Source: UBA11591 sp040220895
Lineage (GTDB): Bacteria; Bacteroidota; Bacteroidia; Flavobacteriales_E; Vicingaceae
Direction: 5' to 3'
DNA length: 64,000 bases
Assembly: GCA_040220895.1 (NCBI GenBank)
Contig: JAVJVY010000019.1
Coordinates: 390,854-454,853, forward strand
A program made the translations under genes and the position numbers. The notes beneath the pieces are model-generated. The model searched no databases and was not told the DNA's origin. It saw only the letters and a program-made list of their open reading frames with translations. Below, in pieces: positions 17,049-25,894 of the stretch; position 1 is the stretch's first letter, and the number at the start of each line of letters is the position of its first letter.

Positions 17049-17636
17049 TTAGAAATTTAAATTTAACGCCAGCCCCTGCCTGGTGCTCCCTGTTCTTGGG
17101 TCGTAATCAAAGTAGGGCTTGTAGTGCAGTGAAAGGTCATTACTTACGTTGAAGTAGAATAAGTGGGCATCAACGGCAGCATCAACAATTTGCAATATGT
17201 ATACTGCCGAACCGAGAATGATCATAAGATCGCGGTTTCTGCGATTGATATCCATTGACCTCAGTAGGGCGTCATTGCTGAAAAAATTACCCAACTCGAG
17301 AAAAACGTCGGTGGAATCGCCATTGACCCGATTCACATAAGCCGTTTTTTTTTCTTCGAACAATTTGTTTTGGTCAATGGCAATAAAGGTACAGACACCA
17401 ATCCCGGCATAGATGATGGGTATTTTCCAATACTTCTTGTTAAAGGCCTGTCCCAATCCCGGTACTAAAGTAGAATACAAAGTTGCTTTGGTCGGACTGT
17501 GCTTTGGCAGATCAGCTTCCACAAGGTTGAGGGTATCTGTATAAATAGTATCCCTTTGAGCCAATATTGAGCCCTGCCCGTGTAACAGAAGAACGAAAAG
17601 TAAAAAGGTTCCCTTTATAATTGCCGCGCGGCACAT
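17049..17636 (-). CDS. DUF5683 domain membrane protein
   Basis: 195 residues: signal peptide (FLLFVLLLHGQGSILAQ), a short acidic linker, then the DUF5683 core STLVPGLGQAFNKKYWKIPIIYAGIGV with hydrophobic helices near 60-90 and 135-165. The family is confined mainly to Bacteroidota and often sits after parB; its function is not known. The C-terminal part (YFNVSNDLSLHYKPYFDY) suggests beta strands near the envelope. It is placed 4 bases after the parB stop and 2 bases before dapB, so it is co-transcribed with both. Confidence 0.85.
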   Translation of the reverse strand: MCRAAIIKGTFLLFVLLLHGQGSILAQRDTIYTDTLNLVEADLPKHSPTKATLYSTLVPGLGQAFNKKYWKIPIIYAGIGVCTFIAIDQNKLFEEKKTAYVNRVNGDSTDVFLELGNFFSNDALLRSMDINRRNRDLMIILGSAVYILQIVDAAVDAHLFYFNVSNDLSLHYKPYFDYDPRTGSTRQGLALNLNF

Positions 17637-17640
17637 GACA

Positions 17641-18534
17641 TTACAAGTCCATCAGTTCTATGATCTTCTCAAGGTCATCTCCTGAATTAAAGGGAATAAC
17701 GAGCTTACCTTTGCCTACGGCATCTTTTTTAATGGATGCTTTAGCACGCAAATATTGATTAAGATCTTCTAGAAATTTTTGTTCAGCAAAAGAGAGTTCC
17801 GTTTTTTGCCCAGAGGATGATGTGCTGCTGCCTGTTTTGACCGTTCGGGCCAATTCTTCGACTTTTCGAACTGACAATCCTTCTTCCATTGTTTTTCGAA
17901 ATAGCTTCATTAATTGCCCTTGATCTTCGATATTCACAAGGGCCCGTGCATGACCCATGGTAATTTTTTGGTTCCTGATGGCGACTTGAACTTCGGCGGG
18001 CAGTTTCAAAAGTCTCAGGTAATTGGTAATGGTACTTCGCTTTTTTCCAACGCGCTCGCTCATTTTCTCTTGAGTTAGATTGCACTCTTCGATCAAACGC
18101 TGAAAACTTATGGATATTTCAATAGCATCTAGACTTTCACGCTGAATGTTTTCTACCAAAGCCATTTCCAGAAGTTCTTGATCGTTCGCTACTCTGATGT
18201 AAGCGGGAATGCTCTTAATACCAGCCAGTTTGGACGCCCTGAAACGCCGTTCACCCGAGATTAGCTGATAGCGATGATAACCGGTTTTACGGACTGTAAC
18301 TGGTTGTATAATGCCTAATTCCTTAATGGACGAAGCAAGCTCACTAAGGGATTCCTCTTCAAAATTTGTTCTGGGCTGGAAAGGATTGGCTTCAATCTGA
18401 GTTACATCCAGATCTGCAATGGAACCCAATATTTCGGCCGCATTCTCAGACAATGAGGCCGACCTGATATCTGTATCTTCATTCTCCAATAAAGCTCTAA
18501 GGCCTCTTCCTAAGGCGGGTTTTTTATTGCTCAT
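17641..18534 (-). CDS. parB: chromosome-partitioning protein ParB
   Basis: 297 residues. ParB is a CTPase clamp that loads at parS sites and, with ParA, segregates the origin region. Seen: the N-terminal KKPALGRGLRALL segment, DVTQIEANPFQPRTNF, the CTP-binding GERRFRAS motif and LVENIQRESLDAIE, a helix-turn-helix (TQEKMSERVGKKRSTITNYLRLLKLP) in the middle, and a C-terminal dimerisation part. It overlaps parA by 11 bases. No recognisable parS palindrome was found in the window by eye. Confidence 0.96.
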   Translation of the reverse strand: MSNKKPALGRGLRALLENEDTDIRSASLSENAAEILGSIADLDVTQIEANPFQPRTNFEEESLSELASSIKELGIIQPVTVRKTGYHRYQLISGERRFRASKLAGIKSIPAYIRVANDQELLEMALVENIQRESLDAIEISISFQRLIEECNLTQEKMSERVGKKRSTITNYLRLLKLPAEVQVAIRNQKITMGHARALVNIEDQGQLMKLFRKTMEEGLSVRKVEELARTVKTGSSTSSSGQKTELSFAEQKFLEDLNQYLRAKASIKKDAVGKGKLVIPFNSGDDLEKIIELMDL

Positions 18535-19339
18535 CGGCCACGTCTATAATCTTTTCTGAATCTTTAATTTGGGTCAGGTTATTTTTTTGAAGGATCTCCC
18601 TGGCTAAATTAAGATAATTCATCGCGCCCCTGGAAGCTGCATCGTGCATAATGATGGATTTCCCATAACTTGGAGCTTCACCTAGTTTGGTATTGCGCTG
18701 GATAATGGTGCTAAAGACCATTTGTTGGAAGTGAGTTTTAACTTCGTCAACTACCTGGTTCGAAAGCCTGAGCCTTACGTCATACATAGTTAGGAGTAAT
18801 CCTTCAATTTCCAGGTTCTGATTAAGCCTAGACTGAACGATCTTAACGGTATTCAATAATTTTCCCAATCCTTCCAGTGCAAAGTATTCACACTGAATGG
18901 GAATAATGACACTGTCGGCTGCAGTAAGGCTGTTTACGGTAATCAATCCCAACGAAGGAGAGCAATCGATCAGGACGAAGTCATAGCGATCCGAAACTTT
19001 TTCAAGCGATGATCGCATCATGTGTTCTCTGTTTGGAAGGTTGATCATTTCAATTTCGGCACCTACCAGGTCAATGTGAGCCGGCAATAGGTCGACGTTC
19101 GGAGAATCTGTATGCAAAATCGTTTCATCGGGATGTATCCCATTAATGATACATTCATAAATACTTGTGCGAATATTTCGAGGGTCAAAACCCATACCAG
19201 AAGTTGTGTTGGCCTGTGGATCTCCATCGACCAAGAGGATCTTCTTGTCCAGCACACCCAGACTAGCAGCCAGGTTAATAGCAGTGGTGGTCTTACCTAC
19301 TCCGCCTTTCTGATTAGCTATAGCTATTATCTTACCCAT
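18524..19339 (-). CDS. parA: chromosome-partitioning ATPase ParA
   Basis: 271-residue deviant-Walker ATPase that positions ParB-bound origin DNA. The N-terminal AIANQKGGVGKTTTAINLA is the deviant Walker A box, followed by LLVDGDPQANTTSGMG and LIDCSPSLGLITVNSL (Walker B). It starts the transcript with parB (11-base overlap), DUF5683 and dapB. An inverted repeat (GCACAAA...TTTGTGC) lies 33-54 bases upstream of the start and could be an operator. Confidence 0.97.
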   Translation of the reverse strand: MGKIIAIANQKGGVGKTTTAINLAASLGVLDKKILLVDGDPQANTTSGMGFDPRNIRTSIYECIINGIHPDETILHTDSPNVDLLPAHIDLVGAEIEMINLPNREHMMRSSLEKVSDRYDFVLIDCSPSLGLITVNSLTAADSVIIPIQCEYFALEGLGKLLNTVKIVQSRLNQNLEIEGLLLTMYDVRLRLSNQVVDEVKTHFQQMVFSTIIQRNTKLGEAPSYGKSIIMHDAASRGAMNYLNLAREILQKNNLTQIKDSEKIIDVADEQ

Positions 19340-19371
19340 GAGATTTTACGAATGAATGATTAATTAAATCG

Positions 19372-19393
19372 GCACAAATGGCTTATTTTGTGC
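19372..19393. promoter_or_regulatory. inverted repeat upstream of parA
   Basis: GCACAAA and TTTGTGC, 7-base arms with an 8-base spacer, in the divergent gap between parA and the flavin reductase gene. A regulator site is possible; chance cannot be ruled out. Confidence 0.3.
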
Positions 19394-19452
19394 TTTCCGA
19401 ACACGACGCTAAAATACAATTAATGGCCTGTTCGCTTTGGTTGACACAACAT

Positions 19453-19460
19453 TATTTTTG
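19453..19460 (+). promoter_or_regulatory. -7 promoter element for the NADPH-dependent FMN reductase-like gene
   Basis: TATTTTTG fits TAnnTTTG, 22 bases before the start codon. A TTTGGTTG stretch lies upstream at 19436-19443, a little closer than the usual -33 spacing. Confidence 0.45.
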
Positions 19461-19482
19461 AACAGGACATACCCAATGCAAC

Positions 19483-20007
19483 ATGGAAAAGTACACCATC
19501 ATTTCTGCCAGTAATCGCCAGGATAACAAAACACAATTGTTCGCTGATTTGTGCAGTAAGCTGCTGACTGAAATGGGTATAGATAATCAAGTATACAATC
19601 TTCAACAACTTCCTGTCAGTTTAATCGGGGAGGGTATGTACGACTTCGATAATAGCCCGATGGCCGATATTGTTGAAAAGTATTTAAAACCTGTTAATAA
19701 ACTGGTTTTCGTCATCCCCGAATACAACGGTAGTTTCCCCGGGGTACTCAAACTGTTTATTGACGCCATTCATCCGAGGTATTTTAAAGGAAAACAAGCA
19801 GCACTTTTGGGAATTGCGTCTGGTCGGTCAGGCAATGTTCGCGGAATGGAGCATTTGACTGGAATACTTCACTACCTTAAAATGGAGGTGTTTCACAACA
19901 AATTGCCGATTTCATCCATCGACCGAATGTTATCCAATGACATGATCAACGATGACGAAACGATCGAACTTATCCGTTCACAGATGATGGCCTATAGAAA
20001 CTTCTAG
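19483..20007 (+). CDS. NADPH-dependent FMN reductase family protein
   Basis: 174 residues, flavodoxin-like fold. It begins with the phosphate-binding segment IISASNRQDNKTQ and has the FMN/quinone pocket motif VFVIPEYNGSFPGVLKLF near residues 75-93 and LGIASGRSGNVRG. Members reduce FMN, quinones, azo compounds or chromate; the physiological substrate is unknown. It stands alone, transcribed away from parA, and converges on the DUF3276 gene. Confidence 0.88.
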   Translation: MEKYTIISASNRQDNKTQLFADLCSKLLTEMGIDNQVYNLQQLPVSLIGEGMYDFDNSPMADIVEKYLKPVNKLVFVIPEYNGSFPGVLKLFIDAIHPRYFKGKQAALLGIASGRSGNVRGMEHLTGILHYLKMEVFHNKLPISSIDRMLSNDMINDDETIELIRSQMMAYRNF

Positions 20008-20019
20008 AAAGAATAAAGT

Positions 20020-20376
20020 CTATTCCTGACGAGAGTTTTCGACGTTGAGATCGGCGAAATCAGAAGGAACTTTTTCAATCACTTCCTCGCCTTGTTCTTT
20101 TTTCAACTCCTTTATTTTGTCGACCGATTCATTTAAACCGCTCGAAAATTTCTCAAAATCCTCTTTGTAAAGGAATAGTTTGTGTTTTTCGAAGAAAAAT
20201 TTACCGTTTTCGTTATTGAACCGGCGTTTACTTTCTGTTATGGTCAGATAGTAATCATTTGATTTAGTTGACTTAACATCAAAAAAGTACGTTCTTTTTC
20301 CTGCGCGGACTGATTTGGAATAAACTTCTCCTTCCCTGTACTGATCGTCGTTGTTACCTCGTCGATTGTCTTCCAT
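20020..20376 (-). CDS. DUF3276 / PUR-family nucleic acid-binding protein
   Basis: 118 residues containing the Bacteroidota PUR-alpha-like repeat: EVYSKSVRAGKRTYFFDVK, then DYYLTITESKRRF and KHKLFLYKEDFEKF. Related PUR-domain proteins bind single-stranded purine-rich DNA or RNA; the role in these bacteria is not established. The N-terminus is hydrophilic and the tail acidic. It is monocistronic, with a TACATTTG -7 element 30 bases upstream. Confidence 0.88.
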   Translation of the reverse strand: MEDNRRGNNDDQYREGEVYSKSVRAGKRTYFFDVKSTKSNDYYLTITESKRRFNNENGKFFFEKHKLFLYKEDFEKFSSGLNESVDKIKELKKEQGEEVIEKVPSDFADLNVENSRQE

Positions 20377-20405
20377 TGTAAACTAAGCTTGTTGGTCTTC
20401 TAAAA

Positions 20406-20413
20406 CAAATGTA
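20406..20413 (-). promoter_or_regulatory. -7 promoter element for the DUF3276 gene
   Basis: TACATTTG on the minus strand fits TAnnTTTG, 30 bases from the start codon and 18 bases past the stop of the upstream ABC transporter gene. Confidence 0.4.
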
Positions 20414-20430
20414 TCAATAAAATACTTATC

Positions 20431-22248
20431 TCAGGCCCGGTCAGACAGTTGGTAATCTTCTTCTTTTTCCAGCTTTTGCTGAAGGTGCATCTCATAATAA
20501 AGACCTTTTCGCTCGATCAGTTCCTTATGTTTTCCTTGTTCTGCAACAGTTCCGTTTTCCATGACCATGATCTGATCTGCAGTCTTGACTGCCGAAACCC
20601 TGTGAGAGATGATAATACTGGTTTTACCATCGATTTTTCTTCTTAGATTTTTCAGGATCTTACTCTCCGTGACAGTGTCAACGGCCGAAAGACAGTCATC
20701 AAAAATCAAGATCTTAGGATCCCTGACCAGGGCTCTTGCGATTGATATTCGCTGTTTTTGCCCTCCCGACAAGGTGATTCCCCTTTCACCTACCAGGGTT
20801 TCAAATTGTTCGGGAAAAGACATGATATTATCATATACAACGGCATCTTTGGCGGCCTGAAAAATTTTAACTTCAGATTCTACCAACTTGTTGGATCCAA
20901 AGGCAATGTTGCCATTGATGGTATCAGAAAAAAGAAAGCCTTCCTGAGGTACAATTCCCATTTGATTCCGGAGATTTCTGATTTCCAGGTTTTCGATTGC
21001 AATACCGTCGTAAAGTATTTGACCGGAATCTGCTATCAGGTTGCGACTCAACAGATCGACCAGGCTGGTTTTTCCGGCTCCTGTCCTGCCTATGATGCCC
21101 AGACTCTGACCGGGTTCAATTTTGAATGATACATCCCTAATGGCTTGTGTGCCCGAATCTTCGTAACGATACGAAAGTTCCCTTACCTCAATCTGACCTT
21201 TAAATAATGGTTTAAGACCTTCATATTCAATAATTTCAGGGCTTGTATCTAAGAATTCATTGATTCTTCGTTGTGACGCTGAAGCCCGTTGAGTCAATGA
21301 AGTGACCCAACCAATGGCAGTGACAGGCCATGTCAGCATATTGACGTAGATCACGAATTCGGCAATATTGCCGATTTCAATTTTACCCGCAATTGCTTCT
21401 AATCCACCTATATACACAGTAAGGATGGTACTCAATCCAATGAGTAGGAGCATGACAGGCATAAAAAGGGATTCCACTTTGACCAGTGACAAGGCGCGTC
21501 TTTTATATTCTTCACTTTTTATATCATATTGCCTAATGGCATGGGCTTCGCGTACATAAGATTTTAAAACCCTGATTCCCGAAAAACTTTCTTGGGCAGC
21601 GCTGGAAATATCCGAAAGTTGGTGTTGAACTTCTTCACTTTTTCGGTTTATCACGTTGCTGACATAATAGATGATTGCCGAAAGGGCAGGCAGGGGTAGC
21701 AATGAATAAAGGGTCAGTTTTACATTGATGCTCAGCATGGTCACTATGACTAGCGTAAAGAGCACAACCATATTGATGGAATACATTACCCCAGGCCCAA
21801 GGTACATCCTTACCCTTGTGACATCTTCACTGATCCTGTTCATAATGTCTCCGGTATTATTGTGGCGATAAAAACTTGGCGAAAGCACTTGGTAATGTGT
21901 GTAAATCTCGTTCTTGAGATCGTATTCTATGAGGCGAGACATGATAATGATCGTTTGCCGCGTCAAAAATGTAAAAAGACCCTTCATCACAGCCATGGCC
22001 GTAACTAAAATGGCGAAGAATATCAAAAGGCCAGTCAAGTCCATACCCTGAGTGACATCATTTAATAAGGTTATCCTAGACTCGGTTTCTTCTCCTTGAA
22101 GTGAGCGATCTACTAAATTGATCGCCTCCCTAATGATCTGGGCAGGTACAATGGCAAAAAGGTTGGATATGACAATAAAGATCAATCCAGTGATCATGCG
22201 GTACTTATACTTTAGAAAATACTTATTCAGGTAGCTTAATGGACCCAT
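20431..22248 (-). CDS. ABC exporter, fused permease and ATPase
   Basis: 605-residue half-transporter of the MsbA/MdlB type that works as a dimer in the inner membrane. Residues 1-320 hold about six membrane helices; the ATPase domain has Walker A GIIGRTGAGKTSLVD, signature TLSGGQKQRISIARAL, Walker B ILIFDDCLSAVDT and a switch histidine in SIIISHRVSAV. Substrate is unknown; lipids, peptides or drugs are all possible. It is transcribed away from leucine dehydrogenase, a neighbourhood seen in other Bacteroidota genomes. Confidence 0.93.
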   Translation of the reverse strand: MGPLSYLNKYFLKYKYRMITGLIFIVISNLFAIVPAQIIREAINLVDRSLQGEETESRITLLNDVTQGMDLTGLLIFFAILVTAMAVMKGLFTFLTRQTIIIMSRLIEYDLKNEIYTHYQVLSPSFYRHNNTGDIMNRISEDVTRVRMYLGPGVMYSINMVVLFTLVIVTMLSINVKLTLYSLLPLPALSAIIYYVSNVINRKSEEVQHQLSDISSAAQESFSGIRVLKSYVREAHAIRQYDIKSEEYKRRALSLVKVESLFMPVMLLLIGLSTILTVYIGGLEAIAGKIEIGNIAEFVIYVNMLTWPVTAIGWVTSLTQRASASQRRINEFLDTSPEIIEYEGLKPLFKGQIEVRELSYRYEDSGTQAIRDVSFKIEPGQSLGIIGRTGAGKTSLVDLLSRNLIADSGQILYDGIAIENLEIRNLRNQMGIVPQEGFLFSDTINGNIAFGSNKLVESEVKIFQAAKDAVVYDNIMSFPEQFETLVGERGITLSGGQKQRISIARALVRDPKILIFDDCLSAVDTVTESKILKNLRRKIDGKTSIIISHRVSAVKTADQIMVMENGTVAEQGKHKELIERKGLYYEMHLQQKLEKEEDYQLSDRA

Positions 22249-22282
22249 GAATTATCAAATAGGGAAAAGTCAGAATAATCCT

Positions 22283-22290
22283 TAGTTTTG
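22283..22290 (+). promoter_or_regulatory. -7 promoter element upstream of leucine dehydrogenase
   Basis: TAGTTTTG fits TAnnTTTG and lies 81 bases before the start codon, implying a leader of about 75 bases. No clear -33 TTG is seen. Confidence 0.4.
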
Positions 22291-22371
22291 CGCTGCTTTA
22301 GGCACATATGCTACAATATTACTTATATTTAAAGATGCCTTTGCCACTAAACATCATATAAAACCTGCAAG

Positions 22372-23472
22372 ATGGATAGTTTGGATCTAAACGTGCAAAA
22401 AGAAAGTACAGGAGTATTGGAATTGATGTCTGATATGGAACACGAGCAAGTTGTTTTTTGTCAGGACAAGCATTCAGGATTAAAGGCCATCATCGCCATT
22501 CACAACACCACCCTAGGTCCTGCACTGGGTGGAACGCGAATGTGGAATTACCAAAGTGAGCATGAAGCGCTCAGAGATGTACTTAGGTTATCTCGTGGCA
22601 TGAGCTACAAGGCAGCTATTTCTGGACTCAATCTGGGTGGAGGAAAAGCGGTCATCATAGGAGATTCTTATAAAGATAAGTCCGAAGCATTATTTCGAAG
22701 ATTTGGAAGATTCGTTGACAGTCTTGGCGGGAAGTACATCACGGCAGAGGATGTCGGTATTTCACCCAAAGACATGGAGTACGTTCACATGGAAACCAAT
22801 CATGTTTCGGGTCTTCCAAAGTCCCTGGGAGGAAGTGGCGACCCATCACCTGTCACTGCGTATGGTGTTTATGTTGGCATGAAAGCTTGTGCCAAGTACA
22901 GCTGGGGAAAGGATTCATTAAATGGCAAGAAAGTGTTAGTTCAAGGTATTGGACATGTGGGAGAATACCTTGTGAATCATTTGGTGAAAGAAGGGGCCGA
23001 AGTCATGGTGACCGACATCAACGAAGACCGCATCAAGGAAGTGAGTTCCAAGTATAAAGTGAAGTCGGTGATGGGTGGAGATATCTACGACCTGGACATG
23101 GATATTTATGCGCCCTGTGCGTTAGGTGCTACTGTAAATTCAGATACCATAGACCGGCTTAAATGCAAAATCATTGCCGGAGCAGCTAATAACCAACTGG
23201 AAGATGAGAATATACACGGCAGGCAGGTAATGGAACGCGGCATTGTTTACGCGCCAGACTTTCTGATCAATGCTGGTGGCCTTATAAGTGTGAACTCCGA
23301 GGTTTATAAGTTATCAGCAGAGCGAAGTATGGAATTGACAGAAAAGATTTACGACAGTGTACTGAACATCCTGAATTTCAGTGAGGATAGAAATATCCCC
23401 ACTTCTCAAGCTGCACTTGAAATAGCGAAAAGCAGGATTGATAGTATTTCCAAAGTAAAATCGGGTCGTTAA
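22372..23472 (+). CDS. leucine dehydrogenase (Glu/Leu/Phe/Val dehydrogenase family)
   Basis: 366 residues. It catalyses NAD-dependent oxidative deamination of branched-chain amino acids to 2-oxo acids and ammonia. Seen: the substrate and catalytic segment GPALGGTRMWNY, the lysine motif GLNLGGGKAVIIGD, TAEDVGISPKDMEY, the NAD-binding VLVQGIGHVGEYLVNHL and GAANNQLEDE. The hydrophobic specificity and length fit leucine rather than glutamate dehydrogenase. It heads a plus-strand series with nusB (6-base gap) and supplies substrates for a branched-chain oxoacid dehydrogenase, whose E2-like gene is at 42.7 kb. Confidence 0.92.
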   Translation: MDSLDLNVQKESTGVLELMSDMEHEQVVFCQDKHSGLKAIIAIHNTTLGPALGGTRMWNYQSEHEALRDVLRLSRGMSYKAAISGLNLGGGKAVIIGDSYKDKSEALFRRFGRFVDSLGGKYITAEDVGISPKDMEYVHMETNHVSGLPKSLGGSGDPSPVTAYGVYVGMKACAKYSWGKDSLNGKKVLVQGIGHVGEYLVNHLVKEGAEVMVTDINEDRIKEVSSKYKVKSVMGGDIYDLDMDIYAPCALGATVNSDTIDRLKCKIIAGAANNQLEDENIHGRQVMERGIVYAPDFLINAGGLISVNSEVYKLSAERSMELTEKIYDSVLNILNFSEDRNIPTSQAALEIAKSRIDSISKVKSGR

Positions 23473-23478
23473 GCTAGT

Positions 23479-24429
23479 ATGTTCAATAGAAGATTTTTAA
23501 GGGTCAAGATTTTTCAGGCCCTTTACGCTCATTTTCAAAAGGATTCCACCGAGATTTTAAAATCGCAGAACGAACTGCAGCTCAGTATTTCGAGAACCTT
23601 TGATCTTTTTCTGTATTTGTTGATTTTACCTGTTGAGCTCAAGGCGCAAGGGGAGAAACGGCTGGAAGAATCTACTAAAAAAGCCATGCCAACCAGCGAG
23701 GACCTCAATCCTAACTTCCGCTTTGTCAATAATTGTGTAATTGAGACAATCGCAAATTCAACTCGAATAAAAAAATTGACCGACATGAACAAGATCAACT
23801 GGTCTGCTCAAATGGAGTCGGTATCGCGATTTTACAAATTCATGAGGGAATCCGATGCTTATAAAAAATACATGGCCACTGCTGAAAATGGACTTAAAGA
23901 AGATAAGGACATGTTGATGGCATTGTATCGGGATGTGCTGCCAAAATTTGATTTGTTTTCCCAGACATTTCACGAGATGAGTATTTACTGGGACGAGGAA
24001 GATTTTGATTACGCGCGCTACCTTGCCCTTCAAACCATCAAAAAGCTTGGCCCTGATTTAAGGATCGATAAATTGATCAAGGATGCTTATGAGAACGAAG
24101 AAGACAAGAATTTCGTCATTAAGTTATTCAATGAGACGTTGAAATTGAGTGATGAAACTGAGCAGTTGATCATGGACAAAGCGCAGAACTGGGATGCTGA
24201 CAGGATTGCCCTTTTGGACATGATCATTATGAAAATGGCCGTTTCAGAAATTCTGCACTTCAATCAAATTCCCGTTAAAGTATCAATGAACGAATACATC
24301 GATATCTCCAAATCTTTCAGTAGTCCGAAAAGCGGGCAGTTCATTAATGGTATCATTGATAAAGTCGTTCAAGAACTTCACCAGCAAAAACGCTTTGTTA
24401 AAGTTGGCCGCGGACTGTTCGAAGGCTAA
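23479..24429 (+). CDS. nusB: transcription antitermination factor NusB
   Basis: 316 residues, the long Bacteroidota form (E. coli NusB is about 140). The N-terminal RRFLRVKIFQALYAHFQ segment and the C-terminal domain with LLDMIIMKMAVSEILHFNQIPVKVSMNEYI and FINGIIDKVV carry the NusB signature; the middle is a lineage-specific helical insert. NusB with NusE binds boxA RNA and supports rRNA transcription. It is placed between leucine dehydrogenase and the DUF1573 gene, an arrangement common in this phylum. Confidence 0.94.
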   Translation: MFNRRFLRVKIFQALYAHFQKDSTEILKSQNELQLSISRTFDLFLYLLILPVELKAQGEKRLEESTKKAMPTSEDLNPNFRFVNNCVIETIANSTRIKKLTDMNKINWSAQMESVSRFYKFMRESDAYKKYMATAENGLKEDKDMLMALYRDVLPKFDLFSQTFHEMSIYWDEEDFDYARYLALQTIKKLGPDLRIDKLIKDAYENEEDKNFVIKLFNETLKLSDETEQLIMDKAQNWDADRIALLDMIIMKMAVSEILHFNQIPVKVSMNEYIDISKSFSSPKSGQFINGIIDKVVQELHQQKRFVKVGRGLFEG

Positions 24430-24440
24430 AACTATAATCC

Positions 24441-24448
24441 TACTTTTG
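24441..24448 (+). promoter_or_regulatory. -7 promoter element for the DUF1573 lipoprotein
   Basis: TACTTTTG fits TAnnTTTG, 17 bases upstream of the start codon, suggesting a short leader and an internal promoter after nusB. Confidence 0.4.
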
Positions 24449-24465
24449 AGCAAAATTATACATCG

Positions 24466-24912
24466 ATGAAATTTTACTACACACTAATACTTACCTCAGT
24501 CATCCTTGCTTGTGGTGGCAATGAAAATCCTGAAATCACCACAGATCTTGTTAATAATCCAAATTCGGCAACCGAGACCGATGTCGCAATGCCAGCGATG
24601 GCTTTTGACGAAGAATCATTTGACTTTGGAGACATTTCACAAGGTGAAAAAGTAGAGCATTCGTTCATTTTTGAGAATACCGGAGAAGCCGATCTGATCA
24701 TTTCTTCAGCAACGGGTAGTTGCGGTTGTACAGTTCCTTCGTATCCCAAAGAACCAATTAAGCCTGGTCAGAAATCAGAGATTCTTGTAGTTTTTGATAG
24801 CAATGGGAAACAAGGGGCACAGCATAAGCGGGTCACGATTATGGCTAATACCAACCCAAATCAGACGGTTATTGCCATCATGGCTAATGTATTAACTCCA
24901 GAAGAAATATAA
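24466..24912 (+). CDS. DUF1573 domain lipoprotein
   Basis: 148 residues with a lipoprotein signal (LILTSVILAC, Cys16). The mature part is a DUF1573 immunoglobulin-like domain: FDFGDISQGEKVEHSFIF, NTGEADLIIS, the cysteine pair motif GSCGCTVPSYPKEPI and PGQKSEILVVFDSNGKQG. These proteins are abundant in Bacteroidota envelopes; function is unknown. It sits directly upstream of yajC and may share its transcript (18-base gap). Confidence 0.9.
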   Translation: MKFYYTLILTSVILACGGNENPEITTDLVNNPNSATETDVAMPAMAFDEESFDFGDISQGEKVEHSFIFENTGEADLIISSATGSCGCTVPSYPKEPIKPGQKSEILVVFDSNGKQGAQHKRVTIMANTNPNQTVIAIMANVLTPEEI

Positions 24913-24930
24913 TTTTAAAATCAACAGACA

Positions 24931-25233
24931 ATGATAAATTCCATTATTCTTCAGGCATCCTCCGGAGGAGGTACCTTACAATTCATAATGCTCGCGTTGA
25001 TCGTAGTAGTATTCTACTTCTTCATGATCAGGCCTCAATTAAAACGCAGTAAAGAACAGCGAAAGTTCCGCGAAGCACTGACTAAGGGAGATCATGTGGT
25101 CACCATTGGCGGCGTGCACGGTAAAGTCGCTGAAATAAAAGACACCACTCTTATTATCGAGGTTGAAGGAGGAAATCGACTGAAGATTGAAAAAAGTGCC
25201 GTCACTTCGGAATTCGTTGCGCCGACGAAATAA
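24931..25233 (+). CDS. yajC: preprotein translocase accessory subunit YajC
   Basis: 100 residues with one N-terminal membrane helix (FIMLALIVVVFYFFMIRPQ) followed by the conserved RPQLKRSKEQRKFREALTKGDHVVTIGG region. YajC associates with SecDF-SecYEG at the inner membrane. It is followed by a strong terminator hairpin at 25249. Confidence 0.96.
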   Translation: MINSIILQASSGGGTLQFIMLALIVVVFYFFMIRPQLKRSKEQRKFREALTKGDHVVTIGGVHGKVAEIKDTTLIIEVEGGNRLKIEKSAVTSEFVAPTK

Positions 25234-25248
25234 CAAATTGGTTATGGT

Positions 25249-25274
25249 AAGCCGGCTTTACCGGCTTTTTTTTT
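25249..25274 (+). terminator. intrinsic terminator after yajC
   Basis: Perfect 7-base stem AAGCCGG/CCGGCTT with a 5-base loop, followed by an uninterrupted T run. It lies 15 bases after the yajC stop. Confidence 0.9.
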
Positions 25275-25300
25275 CGGTATTGACTTCGTAGATTTAAGCA

Positions 25301-25894
25301 ATGCTTAACATAGGTTTAACCGGGGGGATTGGTAGTGGAAAAAGCACAATTGCTTCTATTTTCAAGGACCTGCACATTCCTGTTTATCAAGCAGATCAAC
25401 GTGCAAAGGAATTGATGCAGGAAGATAAATCCCTGATCAGGGGGATCATTTCTGAATTTGGTCCTGAATCCTATGTCGATGGCAAACTGAACCGAAGGCA
25501 TTTGGCATCGATCGTTTTTCAAAACCAAGTCAAGCTTTCCCAGCTGAATGCCCTTGTGCATCCGGCGGTCAAAATGGATTATAAAACCTGGGCAAACAAA
25601 CAAGACGCTCCATACAATATACGCGAGGCAGCCATATTATTTGAATCAGGATCTGACAAGGATTGTGACTACGTGATCTTTGTCAAGGCCGAAGAATCTG
25701 TTAGAATAGAGAGGGTAATGCAAAGGGATGGCGTCGATAAGTTGGCGGTGCTTGCTCGAATGAAGAACCAATGGGATGAAGGTCGAAAGGAAAAATTGGC
25801 GGATTTTGTCATACGAAATAATGATAATGATGACCTTGTTGCCCAAGTCGGTGAATTACACCGCAAATTATTGACTTTGAGTGCAAAAAAATGA
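25301..25894 (+). CDS. coaE: dephospho-CoA kinase
   Basis: 197 residues; phosphorylates the 3'-hydroxyl of dephospho-CoA in the last step of CoA synthesis. The P-loop GLTGGIGSGKST is at residues 5-16, followed by YQADQRAKEL, LNALVHPAVK and REAAILFESG. The stop overlaps the start of nnr as ATGA, so the two are translationally coupled. Confidence 0.96.
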   Translation: MLNIGLTGGIGSGKSTIASIFKDLHIPVYQADQRAKELMQEDKSLIRGIISEFGPESYVDGKLNRRHLASIVFQNQVKLSQLNALVHPAVKMDYKTWANKQDAPYNIREAAILFESGSDKDCDYVIFVKAEESVRIERVMQRDGVDKLAVLARMKNQWDEGRKEKLADFVIRNNDNDDLVAQVGELHRKLLTLSAKK

